Shown here piece after piece: positions 21,135 through 28,610 of a stretch of 28,610 nucleotides of DNA (positions within the stretch are counted from its first letter, which is position 1; the number at the start of each line of letters is the position of its first letter). The notes under the pieces are model-generated. The model had not been told where the DNA came from. It saw only the letters and a program-made list of their open reading frames with translations, and ran no database searches. The stretch is taken from the NCBI GenBank assembly GCA_003552275.1, contig PUKL01000056.1:1-28610 (forward strand), given 5' to 3'. Source of the DNA: Mollicutes bacterium. Lineage in GTDB: Bacteria; Bacillota_I; Bacilli_A; Izemoplasmatales; Izemoplasmataceae. Made by a program: the position numbers and the translations under genes.

Positions 21135-21704
21135 ATGATCCAATATTTCATCGACTGGAAGAAGTGCATCCCCGATTTTCACGAACCGGACATCTACGCC
21201 GTCGATTTCGAGGGCCTTTATGCGCAGGGTCTGAGAATCCTCCTGCTCGACATCGACAACACCCTTGTGACCTATGAAGAGGACCTTCCCGGCGAAAAGA
21301 CCCGCGCCCTCTTGCATAGATTGCAGACGATCGGATTCACGATCGTCCTCATCTCCAACAACAACCGTTTCCGGATCGAACCTTTCGCCCGTTCGGTCGG
21401 CCTTCCGGCGGTCTTTCGCGCGAAAAAGCCTCTGCGTTCGGGCTTCAAACGCTCCTTGAACAAACTCGAAAGACCCTGGGAAAAAGAGGAAGTGTTGGTC
21501 CTCGGCGACCAGGTGATGACCGATGTCTACGGCGCCAAGCGCTTCGGGATCTCGGTCCTGCTTGTGCAGCCGTTGCGGCGGGAGACCGAACGCTGGTACA
21601 CGGGCTTCAACCGTCTCATCGAACACAAGATGTTGCAAAGGATCAAGAAGAAGGCGCCCGAAAGATTTGCGGCCCTCGGTCTCGAGCGCCGGGTGAAACG
21701 ATGA
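21135..21704 (+). CDS. yqeG: YqeG-family HAD phosphatase
   Basis: The 189-residue protein is a HAD-superfamily hydrolase. Motif I LLLDIDNTLV carries Asp39 and Asp41, LISNNN is motif II, AKKPLRSGFKRSL provides the lysine and GDQVMTDVYGAKRFG the acidic motif IV. YqeG proteins are related to PGP-type phosphatases and almost always precede yqeH. The substrate in bacteria is not firmly known to me. The stop overlaps the yqeH start (ATGA). This is the first gene of a unit reaching at least rsfS. Confidence 0.93.
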   Translation: MIQYFIDWKKCIPDFHEPDIYAVDFEGLYAQGLRILLLDIDNTLVTYEEDLPGEKTRALLHRLQTIGFTIVLISNNNRFRIEPFARSVGLPAVFRAKKPLRSGFKRSLNKLERPWEKEEVLVLGDQVMTDVYGAKRFGISVLLVQPLRRETERWYTGFNRLIEHKMLQRIKKKAPERFAALGLERRVKR

Positions 21705-22792
21705 AGAAGATCCCCTGCAAAGGCTGCGGCGGCATTTTGCAAAACACCGACGAGACCCGTCCCTATTACACGCCGAAACCTCTCGAAGAAGGAGAGGAAG
21801 CACCCTATTGCCGGCGTTGTTTCCGTTTGCGGCATTATGGGGAAGTGACGCCGACGAGCCTCACGGCCGAGGATTATCAAGCCATGCTCCAAGCGATCGA
21901 CACCGACGCCCTCTTCGTCAAGGTCGTCGATCTCTTCGATGTCGAAGGCTCCCTCATCCCGGCCCTGACGAGAATCCTGCAAGACAAGGACCTTGTCGTC
22001 GTCGCGAACAAACGCGACATCCTGCCCAAGAGTGTCAAGGATGAAACCCTCAAACATCGTTTGAACACCATTCTGACGCAAAACGGCTTCCGGCCCCTCG
22101 CCGTCGAGCTTGTGAGCGCGACGAAAGGGTGGGGCATCGACGAACTCATCGATGTTCTCGCCGCGAAGGCCGAAGGAAGGGACATCTATTTTGTCGGCGC
22201 GACGAACGCGGGCAAATCCACCCTCTTGAACCGCATGATCCACACGCTTGTGGATGAGAAGGGGACCATCACGACATCCTTCGCGCCCGGCACCACGCAA
22301 GGTGTGATCCGCATCCCTTTCGAAGACCTCGCTCTCGTCGACACGCCGGGTCTCTTCAAGAAGAACCATCTCTACAACCTGCTTTCGGCGAAATCCTTGC
22401 AAGCGGTGCAGCCGAAGAAGGAGATCAAGCCGAAGGTCTATCAATTGGACACGGAACAGACACTGTTTCTGGGGGCGTTGGCCCGCATCGATTTCGTGAA
22501 GGGTCTCCCCTCTTCCTTCGTCGTCTATGTCGCTGCCGATGTGACATTGCATCGGACGAAACTCCTCAACGCCGACCATTTCTACGAAACCCACAAGGGG
22601 GAGCTCCTTTTTCCGCCCGCCGCGGAAGAAGAACTCCCGCCTTTGACGGCCCATCATTTCACCTTCCGAGAAGAGGAGAAGACGGACATCGTCTTCGCCG
22701 GACTCGGTTTCGTCACCGTGAAAGGGGCGGGCGTCTTGCGCGTCTTCACCCCGAAAGGCTTACAACCCTATCAGAGGGAGGCGATCATCTGA
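21701..22792 (+). CDS. yqeH: ribosome-biogenesis GTPase YqeH
   Basis: The 363-residue protein is a circularly permuted GTPase needed for assembly of the 30S subunit. A zinc finger opens it (Cys6, Cys9, Cys37, Cys40). The G motifs then come in the order G4 (VVANKRDILPK), G5 (VSATKG), G1 (GATNAGKSTLLN, Lys172), G2 (TTQG) and G3 (VDTPGLF), which is the permutation typical of YqeH/YlqF/RsgA. A C-terminal domain that binds RNA in this family follows. The Bacillus neighbours aroE, yhbY and nadD that normally come next are absent, and yqeK starts at the stop codon (TGATG). Confidence 0.97.
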   Translation: MKKIPCKGCGGILQNTDETRPYYTPKPLEEGEEAPYCRRCFRLRHYGEVTPTSLTAEDYQAMLQAIDTDALFVKVVDLFDVEGSLIPALTRILQDKDLVVVANKRDILPKSVKDETLKHRLNTILTQNGFRPLAVELVSATKGWGIDELIDVLAAKAEGRDIYFVGATNAGKSTLLNRMIHTLVDEKGTITTSFAPGTTQGVIRIPFEDLALVDTPGLFKKNHLYNLLSAKSLQAVQPKKEIKPKVYQLDTEQTLFLGALARIDFVKGLPSSFVVYVAADVTLHRTKLLNADHFYETHKGELLFPPAAEEELPPLTAHHFTFREEEKTDIVFAGLGFVTVKGAGVLRVFTPKGLQPYQREAII

Positions 22793-23367
22793 TGCTCGAG
22801 AAGATCCGCCGCGATGTGGAAGAGACCTTCGCGGATGATGAAGGACGACTCGCCCATGTCAAAGGTGTCGTCGCGACGGCGCTGCTTTTGGCCCGGAAAC
22901 TGAAGCTCGACCGCCGCAAGACGCTTGTCGCCGCCTATCTGCACGACATCACGAAGAACATCTCCGTGAAGGCCCACAAGGCTTTGATCAAAGAATACTA
23001 TCCCGAAGAGGCGCTCGCCGATTTGACACCTCCGCTCTATCATGCCTTGAGCGCGGCGGCCTATGTGCGGAAGTTCTACGGCATCGACGATGCCGAGACC
23101 CTGCGAGCCATCGGCAGCCACACGATCGGTCGCCCGCGGATGACACCGCTGGAAAAAGTCCTCTTCCTCGCCGACTACATCGAACCGAATCGTCCCTACC
23201 CGATATCGAAAGAGGTGCGCACCATCGCTTTCAACGACATCGACAAGGCCGTCTTCACGGCCATCGACCATTCCATCCGCCATTTCGAAAAGGAAGGCGG
23301 TCACGTCCCGGAAACGGCCTACGCCGCCCGAGACTACTATGCGCCCAAAGGAGCATGCCATGGATAA
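22792..23367 (+). CDS. yqeK: HD-domain phosphohydrolase YqeK (Ap4A hydrolase)
   Basis: The 191-residue HD-domain protein has His22 (RLAHVKGV), His51-Asp52 (YLHDITK), a middle HALSAAAYV histidine and Asp in LFLADYIEP. Bacterial YqeK enzymes cut diadenosine tetraphosphate symmetrically into two ADP. It is usually next to, or fused with, nadD, which is missing here. It overlaps rsfS by 8 bases. Confidence 0.93.
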   Translation: MLEKIRRDVEETFADDEGRLAHVKGVVATALLLARKLKLDRRKTLVAAYLHDITKNISVKAHKALIKEYYPEEALADLTPPLYHALSAAAYVRKFYGIDDAETLRAIGSHTIGRPRMTPLEKVLFLADYIEPNRPYPISKEVRTIAFNDIDKAVFTAIDHSIRHFEKEGGHVPETAYAARDYYAPKGACHG

Positions 23368-23704
23368 ACTCGACATCGTACTCGCGACACTCGAAGACAT
23401 CAAGCTCACGGACATCGTCGTCTACGACATGCGGGGCCATTCACCCTTCTTCGACCATGTCGTCCTCTCTTCCGCCAACAATCCCCGCCAACTCAAGGCG
23501 GCCTTGAGCAGACTCAAGGAGGCGGCGAACAAACACGGCGGCGAGACACTTCGCTTCGAAGGGGCCGACGGAGCCAGGTGGGTCCTTGCCGACTGGGATG
23601 ATGTGGTCGTGAACATCTTCACCAAAGAGGAACGCGCCTACTACAACATCGAACGGATGTGGCACGACATCCCGGTGGTGGAACACAAAGAGAAGAAACG
23701 CTGA
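23360..23704 (+). CDS. rsfS: ribosomal silencing factor RsfS
   Basis: The 114-residue protein binds ribosomal protein uL14 and keeps the 50S subunit from joining 30S when nutrients are short. The core pattern KLTDIVVYDMRGHSPFFDHVV, LSSANNPRQLKAA, WVLADWDDVVVNIF and ERAYYNIERMWHD is complete. An in-frame ATG upstream exists, but the ATG at 23360 has AAAGGAG 7 bases before it and gives the normal N-terminus. It is the last gene before a hairpin that separates it from comEA. Confidence 0.96.
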   Translation: MDKLDIVLATLEDIKLTDIVVYDMRGHSPFFDHVVLSSANNPRQLKAALSRLKEAANKHGGETLRFEGADGARWVLADWDDVVVNIFTKEERAYYNIERMWHDIPVVEHKEKKR

Positions 23705-23716
23705 AAAAGAAATAAG

Positions 23717-23755
23717 ACTCCCTTCCCCCTATCATCGGGTGAAGGGAGTGTTTTC
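23717..23755 (+). terminator. hairpin between rsfS and comEA; terminator that also covers the comEA ribosome binding site
   Basis: ACTCCCTTC (23717-23725) pairs with GAAGGGAGT (23741-23749) for 9 bp, and CCC...GGG can extend it inside the loop. GTTTTC follows. The 3' arm contains AAGGGAG (23742-23748), the Shine-Dalgarno of comEA. Confidence 0.7.
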
Positions 23756-24319
23756 ATGAAGGAGCGCACGGCAATCGTCACGGGCGTGGTATGTGTCGTC
23801 GCCTTCGTCCTGGTCGTGGTCTGGACGAATCTCAACGTGCAGAGCCCGGAGGCGAAGGACCCTTTTCCCCGCGAGGCCGACGAGCCCACCGATGCGCCGG
23901 CCCACATCTATGTGGAGGTCAAAGGCGCCGTCCGTCTTCCCGGCGTCTACAAGGTCGAAAAAGGGACCAGACTCTATGAGGTCGTCGCCCGGGCCGGCGG
24001 GCTCGAGGAGGACGCCGACACCGCCGACATCAACTTGGCGGCCATGGTCAGCGACGGTAGCGCCTATTCGTTTCCGAAGCGGACAGCGGATGAATCGGAT
24101 GGTCCTGAAGAGCCAAAAGAAGAGAACGGTCTCGTCTCCATCAACACCGCCTCCAAGGATGAGCTCATGAGTCTTCCCAACATCGGACCGGCCACGGCGG
24201 AGAACATCATCGCCCATCGGGAAGCCGAAGGTCCTTTCGAGCGGTTGGAGGACCTCATGGATGTGAGAGGGATCGGCGAGGCGACTTTCGATGATCTTGA
24301 AGGTCTCATCACGCTTTAG
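23756..24319 (+). CDS. comEA: competence protein ComEA, DNA receptor
   Basis: The 187-residue protein has an N-terminal membrane anchor (about residues 7-25), a linker, an SLBB domain (about 48-105; YVEVKGAVRLPGVYKV) and a C-terminal helix-hairpin-helix pair (SINTASKDELMSLPNIGPATAENII). It binds incoming double-stranded DNA outside the membrane and hands it to ComEC. Length fits Bacillota ComEA. Its ribosome binding site is inside a hairpin, so expression may be restrained. comEB, often next, is missing; comEC overlaps it by 29 bases. Confidence 0.95.
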   Translation: MKERTAIVTGVVCVVAFVLVVVWTNLNVQSPEAKDPFPREADEPTDAPAHIYVEVKGAVRLPGVYKVEKGTRLYEVVARAGGLEEDADTADINLAAMVSDGSAYSFPKRTADESDGPEEPKEENGLVSINTASKDELMSLPNIGPATAENIIAHREAEGPFERLEDLMDVRGIGEATFDDLEGLITL

Positions 24320-26387
24320 GCATACGGGGCATCTTTGGGCCTTCCCCTTGGCGACGGCGCTTTTTGCCGTCGAACACCCTTTCCTTCTCGTGGTGACCGG
24401 CCTTCTTCTCGTACGGCTTTTTCTTTATGACCGGGCGGTGTTCTTGTTGGCTGTCACGTTGGTGGCGCTCACGGTGCCCAGGCTGTTTTTGCCGTTATCG
24501 CCTTTGAACGAAAAAGACATGCATACCGGCATCATCACCCGCATCGAACAAGAACGGGAGTTTCCCCGTCTGCGGCTTCAGAGCAATACGGGGGATTTTC
24601 TCGTCTATCATGAGAATGTCGGTTCATTTCGGGTCGGTGAAGGCCTCCTTGTCGAAGGCAAGGCGGAGTTCCCGCAAGGACCCGATTTTTTCGGGGGGTT
24701 CGATTACGCTTCCCACTTGCGGGCCGAAGGGATCGTCGGCATCATCCACGCCGATTCGCTCAGGGCCGCGTGCGCCCCCTTGAATCCCCATCGTCTGCGG
24801 GGTGTCGTCTCCACCTATCTGGAAGAACATTTCCCCAAGGAGACGAGGGCCTATGTGGCGACGTTCGTGTTGGCGGACCGGCAGGCATTTACTGAGGCGT
24901 TCACGGAGATGGTGGCGGCTTTGGGGGTCATGCATCTTTTCGCGGTGAGCGGATTGCATGTCTCGTTTCTCGCCCTCGTTTTCCATAAAGGGGTGAAGAA
25001 GCTCTTCGCCGGCGAGGGTGTCGCGGATGCGACGCTGGTCGTCTTTCTTCTCGTCTTCATGTTCTTGACGGCTTTCCCCCCGTCGGTCGTCCGGGCCGGC
25101 ACGGCGGCGATTCTTGTCGTCATCAACCGTCGTTTCCGGCTCGGTTTCTCGATACTCGACATCCTTTGTGTGATCGGGGCGGCCATCCTCTTGGTCAATC
25201 CTTTCCAGATCCGTCACACGGGCTTCATCCTCACTTTCGCCGTCAGTCTCTCTCTCGTCATGTCGGGGCCCCTCTTCCGGGGGAGACCCCTTTTCATCCA
25301 GGGACTGTTGGTGTCTTTTACGGCTTTCGCCACGACGTTGCCGGTCATTCTCGCCATGCGCTACGAGGTGAATCTCACGAGCATCCCCTTGAACATCGTC
25401 TATGTCTGGTTCTTGACGGTGATGTTGTTGCCGGGGAGTTACATCGTGTTTCTCGCGCCCTTTCTTGAACCGGTGTTTGCCTATGTCGTGACCGCTTTCG
25501 AAGCCTCGATCGTCTTCTTTCACAGTCACGCTCGTCTGATGGTCCCCCTCCATATCCCCGCCGGTATCGCGGTGTTTGCGTATTATGCGCTCTTTTGGCT
25601 CTTGCAGAAGGGGTTGTTGGAAAGGCGGGGTAGGATCTTGCGGGCGGGATGTCTATCACTCTTTTTGACTTTGGTGTTCTTTTCGCCTTCTTTCACACCC
25701 TATGCGGAGGTCACGATGTTTTCCGTGCACGGGGACGCCTTCCTCGTCCGTGACGCCTTCAACCGCTGCAACATCCTCATCGATACGGGCCTCCCCGACG
25801 AGAACCTCTCGCTCGTGAACGCCCTCAGGCGGATGAATCTCCGTCGGCTCGACTATGTGATCATCACCCACGAACACGCCGACCATTACGGCGCCTATCC
25901 CGACGTCGCCGCCCATTTCCGGATCGAAGAGACGATCACGAACCGGAACCAGGAGACTTTCGAGGATGAAAACATCTTCTGCGGCGGCATCGTCTTTTTC
26001 ATCTATCCCTTGGAAGTCGAACACACCGGCGAAAACGACCGCTCGCTCGTCATGCGACTGCTCGTGGCCGACGAGGTCTATCTTTTCACCGGCGACATCG
26101 AAGGCCCCCGCGAGAAGACCATCATCGAACATTACTACCTTGCGGCCGACATCCTGAAGGTGCCCCATCACGGTTCCGCGACCTCTTCGAGTGAAGCCTT
26201 CCTCGAAGCCGTCGGTGCGTCCGAGGCCTTGATACCGGCCCATCGCGACAACCGTTTCGGCTTCCCCGCCGCCGATGTCCTCGAACGGTTGCACTCGCTG
26301 GACATGGACATCCATCGGGTGGATATAGAAGGCAGCATCCGTTTCCGCTATTTCTTCGGCATCCGCTGGAGACAGACGACGCATTGA
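24291..26387 (+). CDS. comEC: competence protein ComEC, DNA translocation channel
   Basis: The 698-residue protein has three parts: an N-terminal membrane and OB-like region (residues 1-170), the Competence transmembrane domain (about 190-470, with LFAVSGLHVSFLALVFH) and a C-terminal metallo-beta-lactamase domain (about 480-698). The last has HEHADHYG (His527), FTGDIEG and VPHHGSATSSSEAF. The channel passes single-stranded DNA into the cell, and the lactamase-like domain probably degrades the other strand. The start within comEA is the only good one I see. No terminator follows; the holA promoter comes about 50 bases later. Confidence 0.95.
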   Translation: MILKVSSRFRHTGHLWAFPLATALFAVEHPFLLVVTGLLLVRLFLYDRAVFLLAVTLVALTVPRLFLPLSPLNEKDMHTGIITRIEQEREFPRLRLQSNTGDFLVYHENVGSFRVGEGLLVEGKAEFPQGPDFFGGFDYASHLRAEGIVGIIHADSLRAACAPLNPHRLRGVVSTYLEEHFPKETRAYVATFVLADRQAFTEAFTEMVAALGVMHLFAVSGLHVSFLALVFHKGVKKLFAGEGVADATLVVFLLVFMFLTAFPPSVVRAGTAAILVVINRRFRLGFSILDILCVIGAAILLVNPFQIRHTGFILTFAVSLSLVMSGPLFRGRPLFIQGLLVSFTAFATTLPVILAMRYEVNLTSIPLNIVYVWFLTVMLLPGSYIVFLAPFLEPVFAYVVTAFEASIVFFHSHARLMVPLHIPAGIAVFAYYALFWLLQKGLLERRGRILRAGCLSLFLTLVFFSPSFTPYAEVTMFSVHGDAFLVRDAFNRCNILIDTGLPDENLSLVNALRRMNLRRLDYVIITHEHADHYGAYPDVAAHFRIEETITNRNQETFEDENIFCGGIVFFIYPLEVEHTGENDRSLVMRLLVADEVYLFTGDIEGPREKTIIEHYYLAADILKVPHHGSATSSSEAFLEAVGASEALIPAHRDNRFGFPAADVLERLHSLDMDIHRVDIEGSIRFRYFFGIRWRQTTH

Positions 26388-26439
26388 AGAAAATCTCGCG
26401 ACACTTTGTCGAAGAGGGGGCGCGGAAACAGTGATGCTG

Positions 26440-26448
26440 TGCTATAAT
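26440..26448 (+). promoter_or_regulatory. extended -10 promoter of holA
   Basis: TGCTATAAT lies inside TGTGCTATAATGG, a 13-base match to the pepF promoter. No -35 is visible. Transcription from about 26455 gives a leader of about 12 bases with GAGGTG before the ATG. Confidence 0.72.
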
Positions 26449-26466
26449 GGCACTGAGGTGAATCCG

Positions 26467-27435
26467 ATGGCAGAGAATGTCTGGCTCTTTTACGGCGAGG
26501 ATGTCTTCCACATCAAAAGCCGCATCAACCAGCTCATCCGGCAACACGACATCGACGAGTTCAACGTCACGACCTACGATTGCGAAGAGGTCGATATCGA
26601 CGAGGCGGTCAACGATGCCATGACCATCCCCTTCATGAGCGAGAAGAAGGCGGTCGTCGCGAAGAACGCCCTCTTTTTGAGCCCGAAGAAGAAAGGGAAG
26701 AACGAGCCGGACCAAGACCCCGCCCGGCTGGTCGAATATCTCGAACATCCCCCGGAGGAGACCCTCTTCATCGTGACCGTCCCCCACGCTTCCTTGAACG
26801 GGAAACTGAAGGCGGTGAAGATGTTGAAGGGGCGGGCCAAGGTCGTGGAGTGTCGCCTGAAGAGCTCGCAGGACCTCACAAGCTGGGTCAAAAGACAGCT
26901 TGCCAACCAGGGCCTGCATATCGAGACGGATGCGCTCAAGGAGCTCATGAAACGCATCGGCACCAGCACGGAGATGGCCTATCTGGAATTGAAGAAGCTA
27001 TTGTTGTATGCGACCGACATGGAGACCATCGATGTCAAGACGATCGAGAAAGTCATCACAAAAAACATCGAGGACAATGTCTACGAGATCACGAACGCCC
27101 TTCTGGGAAAGGACCACAAGCGGGCGCTCGAGGTCTATCACGACCTCATCCTCTACAGCGAGGACCCCTTGCGCATTCTGGGCATTGTCGTCGCCAAGTT
27201 CCGGGAGATGCTGGAAGTGAAGACGCTCCTCGAACAGGGATACTCCCAAAGCGACATCCAGCAACACTTCGGTGTCAAGAGCGGCCGGGCCTATTTCATG
27301 GTCGAGAATGCGAAAACAGCCTCGAAAGAGATGATCGAGAAACACCTCGAACACCTCGAACACCTCGATTTTTCCATCAAGAGCGGCCGGTTGGACAAGA
27401 AGACGGCGCTTGAGCTGTTCATCCTGAGCACATAA
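26467..27435 (+). CDS. holA: DNA polymerase III delta subunit
   Basis: The 322-residue protein is the delta subunit of the clamp loader, which opens the sliding clamp. It begins AENVWLFYGEDVFHIKSRI and has the typical SEKKAVVAKNALFL, LKMLKGRAKVVECR-like and NIEDNVYEITNALLGKDHKRAL blocks; AAA+ motifs are degenerate as expected for delta. The ATG at 26467 follows GAGGTG; an upstream in-frame ATG lies before the transcription start. It sits between comEC and rpsT as in Bacillus. Near the end three 9-base repeats encode HLE-HLE-HLD. Confidence 0.95.
   Translation: MAENVWLFYGEDVFHIKSRINQLIRQHDIDEFNVTTYDCEEVDIDEAVNDAMTIPFMSEKKAVVAKNALFLSPKKKGKNEPDQDPARLVEYLEHPPEETLFIVTVPHASLNGKLKAVKMLKGRAKVVECRLKSSQDLTSWVKRQLANQGLHIETDALKELMKRIGTSTEMAYLELKKLLLYATDMETIDVKTIEKVITKNIEDNVYEITNALLGKDHKRALEVYHDLILYSEDPLRILGIVVAKFREMLEVKTLLEQGYSQSDIQQHFGVKSGRAYFMVENAKTASKEMIEKHLEHLEHLDFSIKSGRLDKKTALELFILST
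27343..27369 (+). repeat. three tandem copies of a 9-base unit inside holA
   Basis: CACCTCGAA is repeated three times (the last ends in T), giving HLEHLEHLD in frame. It is probably a small slippage expansion within a helix. Confidence 0.85.
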
Positions 27436-27466
27436 GACACTTGAAGAAAAGACAATATGACACAAT

Positions 27467-27499
27467 AAAAAAAGTCTATTCCCGGAGGATAGACTTTTT
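27467..27499. terminator. bidirectional terminator between holA and rpsT
   Basis: AAAAAGTCTAT (27469-27479) pairs with ATAGACTTTTT (27489-27499) around a short loop with CC/GG able to close further. It can end both converging transcripts; the rpsT stop is at 27501. Confidence 0.88.
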
Positions 27500-27500
27500 C

Positions 27501-27761
27501 TTACATCTCATTGACTTTTCTTTGTAGTTGGGCTTTCTGCCGGGCAACGTAGTTCTTGTGGCGGATGCCCTTCACCATGGCCTTGTCGAGCTTTTTGTGC
27601 GCGACTGCGAGGGCGGCTTCCGCCTTGGCCCGGTCACCTTCGGTCACGGCCTTTTCGACATTCTTGACCGCTGTCCTCATGCCGCTTTTGAACATCCGGT
27701 TCTGCATGCGACGTTTCGCATCCTGCCGGGCGCGTTTCTTCTGTTGCTTGATGTTCGCCAT
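27501..27761 (-). CDS. rpsT: 30S ribosomal protein S20
   Basis: The 86-residue basic protein is bS20, which binds the bottom of 16S rRNA. The ANIKQQKKRARQDAKRRMQNR start and the KNYVARQKAQLQRKV end are typical. GGAGGTGA precedes the ATG. It lies opposite to holA, with its own promoter, as in Bacillus where it follows holA divergently. Confidence 0.97.
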   Translation of the reverse strand: MANIKQQKKRARQDAKRRMQNRMFKSGMRTAVKNVEKAVTEGDRAKAEAALAVAHKKLDKAMVKGIRHKNYVARQKAQLQRKVNEM

Positions 27762-27788
27762 TCTCTCACCTCCATGACAAGCAAAACC

Positions 27789-27817
27789 ATTCTATCAAAT
27801 CGTGATGCAAAAAGCAA
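27789..27817 (-). promoter_or_regulatory. rpsT promoter
   Basis: On the minus strand TTGCTT (27812-27817) and TAGAAT (27789-27794) are 17 bases apart, with TGA making an extended -10. The leader is about 20 bases. Confidence 0.75.
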
Positions 27818-27868
27818 TATCCGTTGGAAAATAGGTGACGCCTTTCGTATGAAGAATCCGGCGAGCTC

Positions 27869-27877
27869 TGGTATAAT
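27869..27877 (+). promoter_or_regulatory. extended -10 promoter of the S1-domain gene
   Basis: TGGTATAAT, with a weak ATGAAG at -35. The predicted start near 27884 coincides with the GAGGTG ribosome binding site, giving a leader of about 11 bases. It is divergent from rpsT. Confidence 0.72.
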
Positions 27878-27894
27878 CGTCTCGAGGTGTTAGT

Positions 27895-28548
27895 ATGGAT
27901 GAATTGCGAATCGGGAGGATGAACACCTTCGAGGTGGTCGGTCCGTTGAGGAAAAACCTTCTCATCAAGCACCCGGAAGTGGAAATCCAAGTACCCCTCG
28001 CCGATGTGGAAGGAAGCCACGAAGCGGGCGACCTGGTGGAGGCGTTCGTCTATTACAATCACAAGAAGGGTCTCGCGGCCGCGCTCAAAGTACCCCGAAT
28101 CGATGTCGAACGGGCCGGCTTCGTCGAAGTCGTGGGCCGTCGCGACAATCTCGGGGTCTTTGTCGATATCGGTCTGACCAAGGACATGCTCGTGTCCTTG
28201 GACGACCTGCCGCCCTTGAAAAGCGAATGGCCCGCACCCGGCGACAAGCTCGTCTGTCGCCTCAAACGCTCGAAAAACCAGATGACGGCGAAACCCGTGG
28301 GCCTATTCCAACTGCAAAAAGTCTTCCCCGTGCAAGGTATCTTGGAGCCCGACAGTCGGGTGACGGCTTATGTCGTCTACCACGACGCGGAAGGTGTTTT
28401 TCTCTTCACGCCGCAAGGGCAGAGGATTTTCGTCTATGACAAAGACATCGGAAGAGACCTGCGCCTCGGGGAGGAGGTCCGCCCCTTCGTCGTCTCAAAG
28501 CGAGGCGGCGGGGATTATGTGGGCACGCTGAAAGAAGAGGGGCCTTGA
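27895..28548 (+). CDS. cvfB: short CvfB/YitL-like S1-domain RNA-binding protein
   Basis: The 217-residue protein resembles the N-terminal part of CvfB (YitL). There is a first small barrel (residues 1-65), then the characteristic S1 domain GFVEVVGRRDNLGVFVDIGLTKDMLVSL (about 73-135), then a third barrel-like segment with VTAYVVYHDAEGVFLF. CvfB proteins are usually close to 280-300 residues and end in a winged-helix domain; that part seems to be missing, with a normal stop and no sign of a frameshift. CvfB binds RNA and affects virulence genes in Staphylococcus; its role here is not known. GAGGTG precedes the ATG. Confidence 0.78.
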   Translation: MDELRIGRMNTFEVVGPLRKNLLIKHPEVEIQVPLADVEGSHEAGDLVEAFVYYNHKKGLAAALKVPRIDVERAGFVEVVGRRDNLGVFVDIGLTKDMLVSLDDLPPLKSEWPAPGDKLVCRLKRSKNQMTAKPVGLFQLQKVFPVQGILEPDSRVTAYVVYHDAEGVFLFTPQGQRIFVYDKDIGRDLRLGEEVRPFVVSKRGGGDYVGTLKEEGP

Positions 28549-28601
28549 AAGGGCTCGTAGTGTCATAACGGGCAAAAACGATTGAAAGAACGCCCCTTTT
28601 T
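28535..28601 (+). terminator. possible terminator after the S1-domain gene
   Basis: GCCCCTTTTT (28592-28601) can pair with GAGGGGC (28537-28543) across a long loop, or with the nearer GGGC (28570-28573). A T5 run follows. The pairing is ambiguous and overlaps the next promoter. Confidence 0.35.
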
Positions 28602-28610
28602 GCGCTATAA
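28582..28610 (+). promoter_or_regulatory. promoter of the next gene, cut by the window end
   Basis: TTGAAA (28582-28587) and TATAA (28606-28610, presumably TATAAT) are 18 bases apart. The gene it serves is outside the window. Confidence 0.5.

Noticed and set aside
26399..26411. Hairpin CGACA-CTT-TGTCG after comEC as a terminator
   Set aside because: It has only five pairs and no T run, and the holA promoter follows directly.
27343..27369. The three CACCTCGAA repeats as a CRISPR-like or phase-variation tract
   Set aside because: Units are 9 bases and in frame, without spacers; changes in copy number would not shift the frame. It is treated as a small in-gene repeat.
1..28610. Mobile elements, prophage genes, defence systems or CRISPR arrays
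   Set aside because: Every stretch is accounted for by housekeeping genes in conserved order with short gaps; I saw no transposase, integrase, terminal inverted repeats or spaced repeats.

Overview
The window reads as chromosomal core sequence from a GC-rich member of the Bacillota (Bacilli / Erysipelotrichia / Acholeplasma-Izemoplasma side of the tree). The argument is gene order. The stretch recD2 - alaS - ruvX - DUF1292 - trmR - trhP1 - trhP2 - greA - mtnN, followed by yqeG - yqeH - yqeK - rsfS - comEA - comEC - holA - rpsT, follows the Bacillus subtilis yrr/yqe order. T-box leaders, Spx and an HPr with both His15 and Ser46 agree with this. TGA is used as a stop throughout, so this is not the Mycoplasma/Spiroplasma code. 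Several genes usual in this order are absent here (mltG, udk, aroE, yhbY, nadD, yqeM, comEB). Loss of mltG would fit a wall-less or reduced lineage, but the window alone cannot settle that. No insertion sequence, prophage, CRISPR array or rRNA was seen, and no gene-free stretch exceeds 300 bases.

Layout. 1-1491: tRNA-Gly(GCC), then on the minus strand an acetyltransferase - pyrophosphatase - OsmC operon. 1560-2240: a small membrane protein with a degenerate PTS EIIB domain, translationally coupled to HPr. 2240-5249 (minus): trpS behind a Trp T-box leader, and the oligopeptidase pepF. 5250-7133: spx and gapA, each with its own promoter and terminator. 7140-8819 (minus): a Na+/phosphate symporter with a PhoU-like tail. 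9000-12695: Xaa-Pro aminopeptidase and recD2. 12701-18949: Ala T-box leader and a tightly packed alaS operon whose last three genes make 5-methoxyuridine at tRNA wobble position 34. 18979-21103: greA behind a long structured leader, mtnN and a YgjP-type metalloprotein. 21104-26387: ribosome-assembly and competence genes. 26443-28548: holA, rpsT (minus) and a short CvfB-like S1 protein. The window ends inside the next promoter.

The genes are mostly housekeeping: translation (tRNA, trpS, alaS, tRNA wobble modification, rpsT, rsfS, yqeH), glycolysis and its regulation (gapA, HPr), DNA repair and uptake (recD2, ruvX, comEA/EC, holA) and stress control (spx, osmC). I found no wholly new multi-gene system. 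The most interesting signals are: (1) a membrane-anchored pseudo-EIIB lacking the phosphoryl-accepting cysteine, coupled to HPr; (2) a cre-like element with a shared downstream ATTAC, placed exactly 50 bp upstream of the -10 of both gapA and the phosphate symporter; (3) a perfect 12-bp dyad that puts two extended -10 boxes on opposite strands between pepF and spx; (4) an Spx with a Cys/His-rich C-terminal tail; (5) a long folded greA leader; and (6) a compact promoter style (TGnTATAAT, then GAGGTG, then ATG) with leaders of only 10-25 bases.
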